A stretch of 64,000 nucleotides of DNA, taken from the NCBI RefSeq assembly GCF_029626105.1, contig NZ_JARUBH010000009.1, positions 5,332,001 to 5,396,000 on the forward strand. Direction: 5' to 3'. The notes under the pieces were generated by a model. The model was not told the DNA's origin. It saw only the letters and a program-made list of their open reading frames with translations, and did no database searches. The position numbers were made by a program, and so were the translations under genes. Origin of the DNA: Solwaraspora sp. WMMD792. Lineage in GTDB: Bacteria; Actinomycetota; Actinomycetes; Mycobacteriales; Micromonosporaceae. This document shows positions 1-8,409 of the stretch, one piece after another; the stretch's first letter is position 1, and each line of letters starts with the position of its first letter.

Positions 1-492
1 CTGCAGCGAGTGCCCGACCGGGGTGTCGGAGGTCTCGGCGACGCCGATGTCGACACTGGTCGCACCGTCGGCCGGGCCGCCGGCCGCGGTCAGGGTGCCC
101 TCGTAGCTGAGGAACTCGACGACGGCTCCGGCCGGGTCGACCAGGGCGACCGCGTCCGGCGACCCGTTCTGGATCCCGTTGGCGGGGTATTCGGCGACGG
201 CGACACCGGCCGCGGCGACGGTACCGGCCAACGTACGGGTGTCGTAGACGGTGCCGTTGGATCCGTTGTAGAGAACGATCTGCCAACCGGTCAGGTCGAA
301 GTCGACCGGGGCCTCGATCTCGATCGCCTCGCCGGTGTCGGTGCCGGCGTTGTCGTAGTGGATCTCGCTGATGAACGGGTCACCGGCGGCCGGGGCGGCC
401 ATGGCGGCGGCGCTGCCGGGCACGCTGAGCGCGCCGGCCCCCACGACCGCGGTGATGAATTTCCAGGTGGCTATGCGTCTGTGCTGGCGCAT
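1..492 (-). CDS. Secreted lamin-tail-domain protein (5' part; runs off the window)
   Basis: The minus-strand frame opens at the ATG at 490-492, preceded by GGAGG nine bases upstream, and stays open to base 1, so only the first 164 codons are seen. The N-terminus is a signal peptide: basic MRQHRR, then a hydrophobic stretch (FITAVVGAGALSV) and an Ala-rich cleavage region. The mature part begins with FISEIHYDNAGTDTGEAIEI and DLTGWQIVLYNGSNG, the hallmark of the lamin tail domain (LTD) found at the start of secreted nucleases and other exported actinobacterial enzymes. Many such proteins continue into an endonuclease/exonuclease/phosphatase (ExeM/NucH-like) domain, but that part is outside the window, so the enzymatic activity is a guess. 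The neighbouring secreted phosphatase PhoX is divergently oriented and would fit an extracellular phosphate or nucleic-acid scavenging role. Confidence 0.8.
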   Translation of the reverse strand, partial: MRQHRRIATWKFITAVVGAGALSVPGSAAAMAAPAAGDPFISEIHYDNAGTDTGEAIEIEAPVDFDLTGWQIVLYNGSNGTVYDTRTLAGTVAAAGVAVAEYPANGIQNGSPDAVALVDPAGAVVEFLSYEGTLTAAGGPADGATSVDIGVAETSDTPVGHSLQ

Positions 493-829
493 GTAGGCGT
501 TCCTCCGGTCAGAGGGTGAGTCAAGTAAATCTAGGAGACGCGGGTTTCGAAGCACAGACGGGTCGGTGGTGACCCGCTAAACATTCGGGTCCCGTTACCC
601 CTTCGTGACAAGGGACGGTTCGGCGACATCCCAGGTCAGGACATCGATCGTTCATCTCGACGTCGCCGGCAGGTCGCACCCGCGTTCGCGGACGGTCCCG
701 GTCCGCTGCATACCGTCCCGGTGCCAGCGACGCCGTCCAGCCCGGACCGCCCTGGCAGATCCGGTCCGCGCGCCGCGCACGACACGGCACCGGACCGGGC
801 GGCCCGCTTCCGACCGAGCGAGGATCGAC
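493..829. other. Divergent intergenic region between LTD protein and phoX
   Basis: No convincing gene. The region holds the promoters of two divergently transcribed exported proteins. A single GTTCATC near 651 resembles one half-unit of an actinobacterial PHO box, but no second unit at the expected spacing is visible, so PhoP control is not claimed. Confidence 0.4.
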
Positions 830-2791
830 ATGTCAATCGACCATGACAGCCACGTCCATACCGATCCGGACGACATCAGTTCGAACCCTTCCGGCAACCG
901 TCCGTTCCGGGAGGTGCTCGCCGCCCGCGCCGGCCGCCGCGACATCGTCCGCAGCGGTACGGTGATCGCCGCCGCGGCCTTCCTCGGTGCGGCCGGCGGC
1001 GCCCTCGGCACCGACGCGCCGGCCAGCGCCGGCGGGGACCGCCACGGGCACGGGCACGGCAGGCCCGGCCGGCGCGGTCTGCTCGGTTTCGACCCGGTGC
1101 TGCCGAACACCGACGACGCCATCACCGTCCCGCCGGGCTACACCGCCGACGTGCTCATCCCGTGGGGCACCCCGCTGCACAGCCGGGGACCGGCCTGGCG
1201 CAAAGACGCCACGAACACCGCCGCCGAACAGGCCGAGCAGGTGGGCAGCCACCACGACGGCATGCACTTCTTCCCGCTCGGTCGCGGCCCGCTGGGCAGC
1301 CGCCGAGGCCTGCTGGTGCTCAACCACGAGTACATCGACCGGACCCTGCTCTACCCCGACGGCGACGCGGAGATGACCCGGGAGAAGGTCGACAAGGCAC
1401 TCGCCGGTCACGGGGTCAGCGTCGTGGAGGTGGAGCTGTCGCGGGGCAGGTGGCGCAACGTCGACTCGCGGTTCAACCGTCGGGTCACCGGCACCACCCC
1501 GGTCGCCTTCTCCGGACCGGTGTCCGGCCGGCACCCGGCGCTGCGCTCGAACAACCCCCCGATGGGTACGTTGAACAACTGCTCGCACGGGGCCACCCCG
1601 TGGGGCACCTACGTGGCCTGCGAGGAGAACTGGAACGGGTACTTCGGCACCGAGGACCCGCAGTGGTCGCCGACGCCGGAGCAGGCCCGGTACGGGGTCA
1701 ACGCCGCCGGGTTCGGCTACCGCTGGCATCTGGCCGACCCGCGCTTCGACGTGGCCCGCAATCCCAACGAGCTGAACCGCTTCGGGTGGCTGGTCGAGAT
1801 CGATCCGATGAACCCCCGCTCCACCCCGGTGAAGCGGACCGCCCTCGGTCGGTTCAAGCACGAAGGTGCCACCTTCTGGGAGTCGCGCGGTCGGGTCGTC
1901 GTCTACAGCGGCGACGACCAGGACGGTGACTATCTCTACAAGTTCGTCGGTGACGGTCCGTGGCGGATGCAGCGGGCGCTGGGCCGCAGCCCGCTGGACC
2001 ACGGCACGCTCTACGTCGCCCGGTTCGACGACGACGGCACGGGCGTCTGGCTGCCGCTGAAGTACGGCAAGGGGCCGCTGACCAGGGCGAACGGCTGGCA
2101 GGACCAGGCCGACGTGCTGCTGCGTACCCGGGAGGCGGCCGACGCGGTCGGCGCCACCCCGCTGGACCGTCCGGAGTGGGTGGCGGTCAATCCGAAGAAC
2201 AACGACGTCTACCTGACCCTGACCAACGGCACCGGCTGGCCCGGTGCGGTCAACCCGCGTACCCCGAACCCGTACGGGCACATCGTCCGCTGGCGCGAGC
2301 GCGGCCGCGACAACACCGCGACCAGCTTCGAGTGGGACGTGTTCATGCTGGCCGGTGACCCGGCGTACGACCCGCAGGTGCAGCTCGACGAGACGAATAT
2401 CTTCGGCTCGCCGGACGGGATCTGGTTCGACGGCGACGGGCGGCTGTGGATTCAGACCGACGTGTCGAACTCGACGCAGAACCGGGCGGACCGGGGCCAC
2501 GACAACATCGGCAACAACGCGATGCTGGCCGCCGACCCGCGTACCGGGGAGGTCCGGCGGTTTCTGGTCGGCCCGCGCGGCGCGGAGATCACCGGGGTGG
2601 TCACCACCCCGGACCAGCGGACCATGTTCATCAACGTGCAGCATCCGGGCGAGTCCACGACGTACTGGGGCAGCCCGACGCCGGAGGACCCGCGGGCGGT
2701 GAGCAACTGGCCCGACTTCGACCCGGCCGGCCGGCCCCGGTCGGCGACCGTGGTCATCCGCAAGGCCGACGGCGGCGTCATCGGCAGCTGA
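830..2791 (+). CDS. phoX: PhoX-family alkaline phosphatase (DUF839), Tat-exported
   Basis: Predicted secreted phosphomonoesterase of about 653 residues that would release inorganic phosphate from phosphoesters; PhoX enzymes are Ca/Fe-dependent and exported folded. The start is the ATG at 830, with GAGGA a few bases upstream; the frame is open further upstream to 605 but that part is arginine-rich junk. Near residue 38 is a twin-arginine signal (GRRDIVRSG followed by a hydrophobic Ala/Gly run). The body carries PhoX signatures: LNHEYID, NNCSHGATPWGTYVACEENW (Cys plus metal-ligand Glu region), KHEGATFWESRGRVVVYSGD and the beta-propeller-like tail. A His/Gly-rich linker (HGHGHGR) follows the signal peptide. 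Family identity is strong. Regulation by PhoP is usual for the family but is not shown by the sequence here. Confidence 0.93.
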   Translation: MSIDHDSHVHTDPDDISSNPSGNRPFREVLAARAGRRDIVRSGTVIAAAAFLGAAGGALGTDAPASAGGDRHGHGHGRPGRRGLLGFDPVLPNTDDAITVPPGYTADVLIPWGTPLHSRGPAWRKDATNTAAEQAEQVGSHHDGMHFFPLGRGPLGSRRGLLVLNHEYIDRTLLYPDGDAEMTREKVDKALAGHGVSVVEVELSRGRWRNVDSRFNRRVTGTTPVAFSGPVSGRHPALRSNNPPMGTLNNCSHGATPWGTYVACEENWNGYFGTEDPQWSPTPEQARYGVNAAGFGYRWHLADPRFDVARNPNELNRFGWLVEIDPMNPRSTPVKRTALGRFKHEGATFWESRGRVVVYSGDDQDGDYLYKFVGDGPWRMQRALGRSPLDHGTLYVARFDDDGTGVWLPLKYGKGPLTRANGWQDQADVLLRTREAADAVGATPLDRPEWVAVNPKNNDVYLTLTNGTGWPGAVNPRTPNPYGHIVRWRERGRDNTATSFEWDVFMLAGDPAYDPQVQLDETNIFGSPDGIWFDGDGRLWIQTDVSNSTQNRADRGHDNIGNNAMLAADPRTGEVRRFLVGPRGAEITGVVTTPDQRTMFINVQHPGESTTYWGSPTPEDPRAVSNWPDFDPAGRPRSATVVIRKADGGVIGS

Positions 2792-2918
2792 CCGCTCCGG
2801 TCCACCCCTGCTCATCATCCGAGCCCGACGTACGGGCTCCGGGAGCCGCGGCCGATCTCGCCGACCGGTCGCGGCTCCCGTCGTCGTGCCAGGATCTCCC
2901 TCGACCGGGTCGGCCGGC

Positions 2919-3803
2919 TCAGTCCAGGTCGCGCAGGATCTGGTGGAGCAGGTCCTGGGTACGGGCGGGTGGGTCGGCCTCGACGCAGAGCCGCTCCATC
3001 GCGGCGGCGTAGTGGTCGACGTCCTCCCGCTTGTCCAGGTAGATCGCGCTGGTCAGCTGCTCGATGTAGATGATGTCGGGCAGGTCCTGGTCGGCGAAGC
3101 GCAGGATGGTGAAGGCTCCGCCGGCGGCGGCGTGCCCGCCGGCATCGAACGGCACGACCTGCAGCCGTACGTTCGGTAGCTTGGTCGCCTCGATCAGAGC
3201 GTTGATCTGGTCGCGCATCACGGCGGGGCCGCCGATCGGCCGACGCAGCACCGCCTCGTCGATCACCGCCCACAGGTTCGGTGGCTGCGGCCGATGGAGC
3301 AGTTCCTGGCGCTCCATCCGCAGCTCGACCCGGCGTTCCACTTCGTCGGCCGGGGCCCGACCGTGTCCGAGTAGGACCACCGCTCGGGCGTAGTCGCGGG
3401 TCTGCAGCAGGCCGGGTACGAACTGGACCTCGTAGCTGCGGATCATCTTCGCGGCCGCCTCCAGCCCCAGGTAGGACTGGAACCAACTGGGCAGGATGTC
3501 GCCGTACCGGTGCCACCAGCCGGGCGTGTTCGCCTGCCGGGCGAGCCCGAGCAGCGCTGTGCGTTCCCGGGAGTCGGTCACCCCGTAGAGGGTGAGCAGG
3601 TCGGTGACGTCGCGTTCCTTGAAGCCGACCCGGCCGAGCTCCATCCGGCTGATCTTCGATTCGGAGGCGCGGATGTGCCAGCCGGCCGCCTCCCGGCTCA
3701 CTCCCTGGCTCTCCCGGAGCCGCCGCAGCTGCGCGCCGAGCAGCATCCGCAGCACGGTCGGCCCGGTCGCCGATCCGCCATCTGGCTGGGCCGTCATCGT
3801 CAC
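2919..3803 (-). CDS. HTH Xre-type regulator with DUF5753 (Scr1-like)
   Basis: About 294 residues. An N-terminal Xre-type helix-turn-helix (LLGAQLRRLRESQGVSREAAG, then ASESKISRMELGRVGF) is followed by the DUF5753 sensor domain (LLGLARQANTPGWWHRYGDILPSW region through the C-terminus). I favour the GTG at 3803 because GGAGG lies seven bases upstream; an ATG two codons later (3797) is the alternative. Proteins of this architecture are abundant in actinomycetes and are usually paired with a small DUF397 protein, as here about 190 bp upstream on the same strand. Such pairs regulate development or secondary metabolism, or act as toxin-antitoxin-like modules (established for Scr1/Scr2-type pairs); the target here is unknown. 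Confidence 0.9.
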   Translation of the reverse strand: MTMTAQPDGGSATGPTVLRMLLGAQLRRLRESQGVSREAAGWHIRASESKISRMELGRVGFKERDVTDLLTLYGVTDSRERTALLGLARQANTPGWWHRYGDILPSWFQSYLGLEAAAKMIRSYEVQFVPGLLQTRDYARAVVLLGHGRAPADEVERRVELRMERQELLHRPQPPNLWAVIDEAVLRRPIGGPAVMRDQINALIEATKLPNVRLQVVPFDAGGHAAAGGAFTILRFADQDLPDIIYIEQLTSAIYLDKREDVDHYAAAMERLCVEADPPARTQDLLHQILRDLD

Positions 3804-3993
3804 CCACCGACCTCCGGACACCGTCACGTCGTATGGCAGCTACTCTTGGCGAGTAAGCATGCCATGACCTGAGGGTGATCCCTAAGGCCCCGTCGATACC
3901 GGTCCGACCAGTGGACACCGCCGTGCGGTGCGGACGGTCGTCACCAGCAGAGTCCGGACGGGCCCACGGTGCAGGCCCCCGGCCGGATCGATG

Positions 3994-4233
3994 CTATCGA
4001 ATCAGGTCGTCGAAGTCACCGTCCCGGGCGCCGAGGATGAACGCCTCGATCTCCGCACGGGTGTAGATCAGCGCCGGACCGTCCGGGTAGCGGGAGTTAC
4101 GCAGAGCGATCCCGCTGCCACCGGGCAGCCGGGCAAGCTCGACGCAGTTCCCGCTGGGGTTGCTGCGGCCACTCTTGCGCCAGGCGAGGGTCGGCAGGTC
4201 GGTACTTGGAACGTCACTATCCGGCTTATGCAT
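3994..4233 (-). CDS. DUF397 small protein, partner of the DUF5753 regulator
   Basis: 79 residues, MHKPDSD at the start, then the DUF397 core LAWRKSGRSNPSGNCVELA followed by IALRNSRYPDGPALIYTRAE and a C-terminal helix. It lies upstream of and on the same strand as the HTH/DUF5753 gene, the standard arrangement for this pair. The likely role is a protein-protein partner of the regulator. The start at 4233 is chosen because the longer open frame upstream lacks family similarity and enters an AT-richer, promoter-like stretch. Confidence 0.85.
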   Translation of the reverse strand: MHKPDSDVPSTDLPTLAWRKSGRSNPSGNCVELARLPGGSGIALRNSRYPDGPALIYTRAEIEAFILGARDGDFDDLIR

Positions 4234-4559
4234 ACATACAATCCAAATCGGACATTGTCGCAACAGACGTAGGACTCCGGGGTCGGCCGCGCCTCGTCGC
4301 GGAAGGGTCAAATGCACGTGCATCTGCTCTTGCGCCTGCAAGGTATTGCGAGCATGATAGCGCACGTGAACTTGTATCCGGCGGTTTACCCATCGTGATG
4401 AATAATCGGACATTCGACGACATCACCCCCGATAAGGCCAGGGGCGGCGTAGACAACGATGCACGCAGAGTCACCACTTTGCGGGCCGGTCAGCTGCCTC
4501 CGGCGTCATCCGACGGCAGCAGCCACGAGACACACCGCGCGCAGCGAGACAGGAGGGCG
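4234..4559. other. Non-coding stretch, relatively AT-rich
   Basis: About 325 bp without a supported gene, noticeably less GC-rich than its surroundings (4220-4420). It probably holds divergent promoters for the DUF397 gene and the small gene at 4560. No terminator or repeat stands out. Confidence 0.4.
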
Positions 4560-4826
4560 ATGAGCATGCCGGCTCCCATCCTCAACCCCAACCAACGCGA
4601 TCCCCGGGACGTCTACCCGACCGACCGGTACCAGCCGTCCGACCCGGTCTGGGTCTACCGCGGCGGCACCTGGTGCGCCGGGATCATCGAGACCGCCTCA
4701 GCCGGCGCGGCGACCGTCACCTACCGCCCCACCGGCTCGCGTGGTACCGGGGTGGACACCATCACCGCGCCGTACGTGCTGCCACGGGCCGAGACCGACC
4801 CGATGCTGGACCGGGTACCCCGTTGA
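4560..4826 (+). CDS. Small conserved-type hypothetical protein
   Basis: 88 residues beginning MSMPAPILNPNQRDPRD; AGGAGGG sits six to ten bases before the ATG at 4560, which supports it as a real gene. The middle (DPVWVYRGGTWCAGIIE, then ATVTYRPTGSRGTGVDTI) looks like a small SH3-like beta-barrel: five short strands with conserved Trp and Gly. It has no membrane segment and no catalytic motif. I do not recognise the family. It sits next to the DUF397/DUF5753 pair, in opposite orientation. Confidence 0.6.
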   Translation: MSMPAPILNPNQRDPRDVYPTDRYQPSDPVWVYRGGTWCAGIIETASAGAATVTYRPTGSRGTGVDTITAPYVLPRAETDPMLDRVPR

Positions 4827-5071
4827 CGGTCGCCCTCCAACCGGAGGGCACCGAACGCCTCCGCCGGTCGCCCAACTCAATATCGCGCCGCTGACGTGCA
4901 CAAAGTCACCACTCAGTAGGCGAAAAACTACACAGGGATTGACAGCCATCACAGCAGCCGCGAGAATTTGCGAGCATTGTGGATCACCGGCGGCGCGGTG
5001 AATAGGCCACTCCGCCGGCACGGTATTGCGACACCGTACCCATGCCCGGAAGCCACCAGAAGGGCTGCCCT

Positions 5072-6217
5072 GTGTCTGATGGTGCACTGTGCCTACCCTA
5101 TCCGGAGCTGCTGCCGGCCAACCGGCACCGACTCCGTGCTGCGATCGCCGACGGCCCCCACACCTCGGCCCCGGAGCCGCTCGACAGCGCGATGTCGGGC
5201 GTCCGGGCCGACCCGGCCACCGTCGACTACCAGGAAGTCGACTATCAGGAACATGACCGCTACTTCCAGATCCGCCGTACGCGTCAAGCACCGGAATCAG
5301 CGTTTCTCCACGCCTTGGCAATAGCGCATCTGGCAGTTCGGGAGAACGTCGACGAAAATGGGCTTTCGCAGCTCAGCGACGGCTATGTCGCCCAGCTGTG
5401 GCTCGGGCTGGAAAGCCTGTACCGGTACGCGGGCCACGACGTCGACAACCAGCCGATCGGCGTTCTCGACCAGCCCGTCCAACGCCCGCCGCACCCACAG
5501 TCGAACGGGACGGATCCGGGTGACTCCGACGCCGCCGCCGACCGGTGGCTGATCGGTCACCAGTTCTTCTTCACCCTGATGCAGGGGGCGATCACCGGGC
5601 TGAACTGCTTCCTCGGTGCCAGCGCCGACGGCGACGAGGCCGAGGCGCGAGCCGGGCTGCGGGTCGCCACGGCGTTCATGCGCAGCTCGGCGGCCGCCTT
5701 CCGGTTCACCTCGGACTTCTCGCCGGTCGACTACGAGCGACTGATCCGTCCGGCGATGGCACCACCTGCGGTGCGGGCCGGCTTCAGTGGCCTGCAGACC
5801 CGCGACCACGCCCACCTCATGGCGCTGTTCACCGAGGTCCGCGCGATGCGATCCAAGATCGGCCCGGCCCGGTTGGGTAGCGCCTTCGACGAGTTCGTCG
5901 AAGCGACCGTCGAGGCGTACGAGGCGCACCAACTGATCTGCGCCCGGTTCGGCGGCGACGTGCTGCCCAGCCTCCGGATGGCCGCCCGGTCGGCGGGACG
6001 CAGTACGTCTCCGGGGGTGCAGGTGGTACGGCAGATGATGCGGGCCCGGCTGTTCGCGCTCCACGGCAGCCACCGGGACCGAACCGACAGGGGCGGGACA
6101 CCCGGTGGGCCCGAAGGCGGCGGGACACCGGACACCGGCCCGGGTGGCCACGGAGACGAAACGCCGGGCGCGGACGCCGGTGGGCAGGTCGACCAGCCGG
6201 CCGGCGGTGACCGGTGA
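5072..6217 (+). CDS. Tryptophan 2,3-dioxygenase-like protein (tentative)
   Basis: About 381 residues. The GTG at 5072 is favoured (AGAAGG seven bases upstream); an ATG at 5042 in the same frame is possible. The all-alpha sequence has features reminiscent of the tryptophan/indoleamine dioxygenase superfamily: LIGHQFFFTLMQGAITGLN resembles the haem-proximal HQxxEL helix region, and RAGFSGLQTRDHAHL resembles the SGFQSxQFR segment. These are eye-level resemblances, and the usual Arg and Glu pattern is not complete. The last roughly 60 residues are a low-complexity Gly/Asp/Pro tail. The stop overlaps the start of the flavin monooxygenase (GTGATG), so the two are translationally coupled and probably act in one pathway. 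If the resemblance is wrong, it is simply an uncharacterised helical protein. Confidence 0.5.
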   Translation: MSDGALCLPYPELLPANRHRLRAAIADGPHTSAPEPLDSAMSGVRADPATVDYQEVDYQEHDRYFQIRRTRQAPESAFLHALAIAHLAVRENVDENGLSQLSDGYVAQLWLGLESLYRYAGHDVDNQPIGVLDQPVQRPPHPQSNGTDPGDSDAAADRWLIGHQFFFTLMQGAITGLNCFLGASADGDEAEARAGLRVATAFMRSSAAAFRFTSDFSPVDYERLIRPAMAPPAVRAGFSGLQTRDHAHLMALFTEVRAMRSKIGPARLGSAFDEFVEATVEAYEAHQLICARFGGDVLPSLRMAARSAGRSTSPGVQVVRQMMRARLFALHGSHRDRTDRGGTPGGPEGGGTPDTGPGGHGDETPGADAGGQVDQPAGGDR

Positions 6218-7389
6218 TGAACGAGCGTACCCAGGTCGGCGTCATCGGCGCCGGGCCGGCCGGGATGCTGCTGGCGGTACTGCTACGCCGGGCCGGGGTG
6301 GACTGTGTGGTGCTGGAGCGTCGGGACCGCGAGTACGTCGCCAACCGCGCCCGGGGCGCCACCGTGGAGCACCGGGTGGTCGACCTGCTCCGCCGGCACG
6401 GCCTGGCCGGCAACCTGTTGCGGACCGGCGCGGTCGAGGACGCGGTGGAGTTCCGGCTCGGCGGGCGGCGCTACCCGGTCCGCTATGAGCCGCTGGCGGG
6501 CGGCCGCAGCCACTACATCTACCCGCAGCAGTTCCTGGTCCGCGATCTGGTCGACGCCTACCTCGCCGACGGCGGTGACCTGCGGTTCGAGACCGCGGCG
6601 GAGGCGATCGACGACCTGACCGGGCAGCCCCGCATCCGGCTCGCCGACGGCCGTGAGCTGCGCTGCGACGTGGTGGCCGGCTGCGACGGCGAGTACGGCG
6701 TCGCCCGGCGGGCCGTCCCCGCCGGGGCGTTGCGCTGCGCCGACTACCAGTACGACTACGCCTGGTTGTCGGTGCTCGCCGAAGCCCCACCGTCCAGCGA
6801 CTGCGTGATCAACGCCCTGCATGAGTCGGGGGCCTGCGTACACGTCCGCCGGACGCCGACGGTGAGCCGGTTCTACCTGCAGTGCGGGCGGGACGAGACC
6901 CGGGCGGACTGGCCGGACGAGCGGATCTGGAAGGAGGTCCGGATCCGGCTGGCGCTGGACGAGCCGTGGACGCTGCACACCGGGCCGGTCACCGACACCG
7001 GCACCGTCCGGATGCGCAGCCTGGTCTGTGACCCGATGCGGTACGGGTCGCTGTTCCTCGCCGGGGACGCCGCACACATCGTGCCGCCGGTCGGCGGCAA
7101 GGGCTTCAACCTGGCCCTGGCCGACGCGGAAGAGCTGGCGCTGGGGCTGATCGAGCGGTTCACCGCCGGCGACCACCGCCGGTCGGACGCCTACTCGCAG
7201 CACCGGCTGGCCCGCATCTGGCGGGCCCAGGAGTTCGTGCACTGGATGATGGACCTGGTGAACACCCCCGGATACGGCACGGCCGACGCGGCCTTCCTGC
7301 ACCGGGTGCAGGCGGCGCGGCTGACCCGGCTGGTCGACTCACCGGCCTACCTGGCCGCGTTCCTGGAGGACTACGTCGGGTGGTGGTGA
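6217..7389 (+). CDS. FAD-dependent aromatic monooxygenase, PobA-like
   Basis: 390 residues, the usual length of 4-hydroxybenzoate 3-monooxygenases. Motifs in order: Rossmann GxGxxG (VGVIGAGPAGMLLAVLLRRA) at the N-terminus, FAD/NADPH DG motif (VVAGCDGEYGVAR) near residue 155, and the GD motif (LFLAGDAAHIVPPVGGKG) near residue 285, very close to the PobA consensus. It would hydroxylate an aromatic ring ortho to a phenol using NAD(P)H and oxygen; the substrate is not determined. It begins within the stop of the preceding TDO-like gene and ends 19 bp inside the convergent methyltransferase gene. In this setting it may be a tailoring enzyme for a small metabolite rather than a catabolic PobA, since no protocatechuate genes are present. 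Confidence 0.85.
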   Translation: MNERTQVGVIGAGPAGMLLAVLLRRAGVDCVVLERRDREYVANRARGATVEHRVVDLLRRHGLAGNLLRTGAVEDAVEFRLGGRRYPVRYEPLAGGRSHYIYPQQFLVRDLVDAYLADGGDLRFETAAEAIDDLTGQPRIRLADGRELRCDVVAGCDGEYGVARRAVPAGALRCADYQYDYAWLSVLAEAPPSSDCVINALHESGACVHVRRTPTVSRFYLQCGRDETRADWPDERIWKEVRIRLALDEPWTLHTGPVTDTGTVRMRSLVCDPMRYGSLFLAGDAAHIVPPVGGKGFNLALADAEELALGLIERFTAGDHRRSDAYSQHRLARIWRAQEFVHWMMDLVNTPGYGTADAAFLHRVQAARLTRLVDSPAYLAAFLEDYVGWW

Positions 7390-8327
7390 CTGAGGACGTT
7401 TGTCGCCCGCCACGTCGCACCGGTGCCGAAGACCAGTTCCTGCCCGGGGCCGACGTGGCGCGGGCCGGCCAGCGGGCTGTACGACTCGCTGGTCCACAGC
7501 GGCACCCCGGCGTACCGCAGCTGCTGGGTCCAGATCACCCCGGTCAGCCGCCCGGCGGCGGTCGTGTTGAGCCGCACCTGGTCGGGGAACCCGTCGAACG
7601 ACGACGCCTGGTAGTCCACCGTCACCCAGTCCTCGGCGGCGGTGAGCAGCCGCACGTCGTTTCGCGGGAAGCGCAGCGCGCCGGACCGGGTCGGCGACCG
7701 CCAGGCCGGGGCGACCCCTTTGGCCGGCCGGGCGGCACGCATCGCGACCCCGTCGCGGACCGCGTCCACCAGCGGTTGGAAGTCCCAGCCGTACGCCCCC
7801 TGCAGCGTCTCGGTGGCCTGGGCCAGGTCGGCCAGCTCGGTCGGCAGGTCCCAGTCCAGCCGGTCGCAGCCGGTGGCCAGGTAGCGCACCTCGCCCGGCA
7901 GCACCCGGCAGTCGGCCGTGCCGAACCGGCGACGCAGCTCGACGACCAGCCGGGAGCGCTCCTCGTCCAGCAACGGGTTGTTGGTGTGGATCATGCCGAG
8001 CAGTACGTCGAACCGACCGCCGAGATCCTCCGGGTCGAGATCGGCGAGGTCGGACTCGACGAAGGTGATCCGGTCGGCCACCCCGTTGTGCCGAGCGATC
8101 CGCTCGGCCATGCCGACATGGTGCCGATCCACCGCGACCACCTCGGCGGCGCCCGCGTCGGCGGCGACCAGCGCCAGCAGCCCGCTGCCGGTGCCCGCGT
8201 CGAGCACCCGGTCACCGGGCCGGACCGCGCTGCGGACCGCGCGCTGCACGTTGTGCCCGCGGTCGATGCTCAGTAGCAGTCGCAGGTGCAGCTCCGGCGT
8301 GAACGGGATGTCCGTCGGCCCAGCCAT
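7371..8327 (-). CDS. Class I SAM methyltransferase, PRMT-like
   Basis: 318 residues, ATG at 8327 with GGGAG upstream. SAM-binding motif I is RVLDAGTGSGLLALVAADAG near residue 40, motif II is VVAVDRH, and post-motif residues are DVLLGMIHTNNPLLDEER. The arrangement (motif I early, beta-barrel-like C-terminal half with VTVDYQ and LTGVIWTQQL) resembles protein arginine methyltransferase-like folds used in actinomycete tailoring clusters. The substrate is unknown. It converges on the flavin monooxygenase with an 19-bp overlap and is divergent from the glycosyltransferase at 8410, so these genes may form one functional cluster. A second PRMT-like gene lies at the right edge of the window. Confidence 0.75.
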   Translation of the reverse strand: MAGPTDIPFTPELHLRLLLSIDRGHNVQRAVRSAVRPGDRVLDAGTGSGLLALVAADAGAAEVVAVDRHHVGMAERIARHNGVADRITFVESDLADLDPEDLGGRFDVLLGMIHTNNPLLDEERSRLVVELRRRFGTADCRVLPGEVRYLATGCDRLDWDLPTELADLAQATETLQGAYGWDFQPLVDAVRDGVAMRAARPAKGVAPAWRSPTRSGALRFPRNDVRLLTAAEDWVTVDYQASSFDGFPDQVRLNTTAAGRLTGVIWTQQLRYAGVPLWTSESYSPLAGPRHVGPGQELVFGTGATWRATNVLSHHHPT

Positions 8328-8409
8328 CGATGAACTCCCTCTCGCGAAACCGGATCAATCACGATAAATTATCCATTGTCGACTCAAGTGTCAACCGGAA
8401 GGTTCCTCG

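Noticed and set aside
640-665. PHO box upstream of phoX
   Set aside because: Only one GTTCATC-like unit is visible; a PHO box needs two direct units at 11-bp spacing.
833-2818. Long minus-strand frame opposite phoX
   Set aside because: Arg/Val/Pro-rich shadow of a high-GC coding strand, without any domain.
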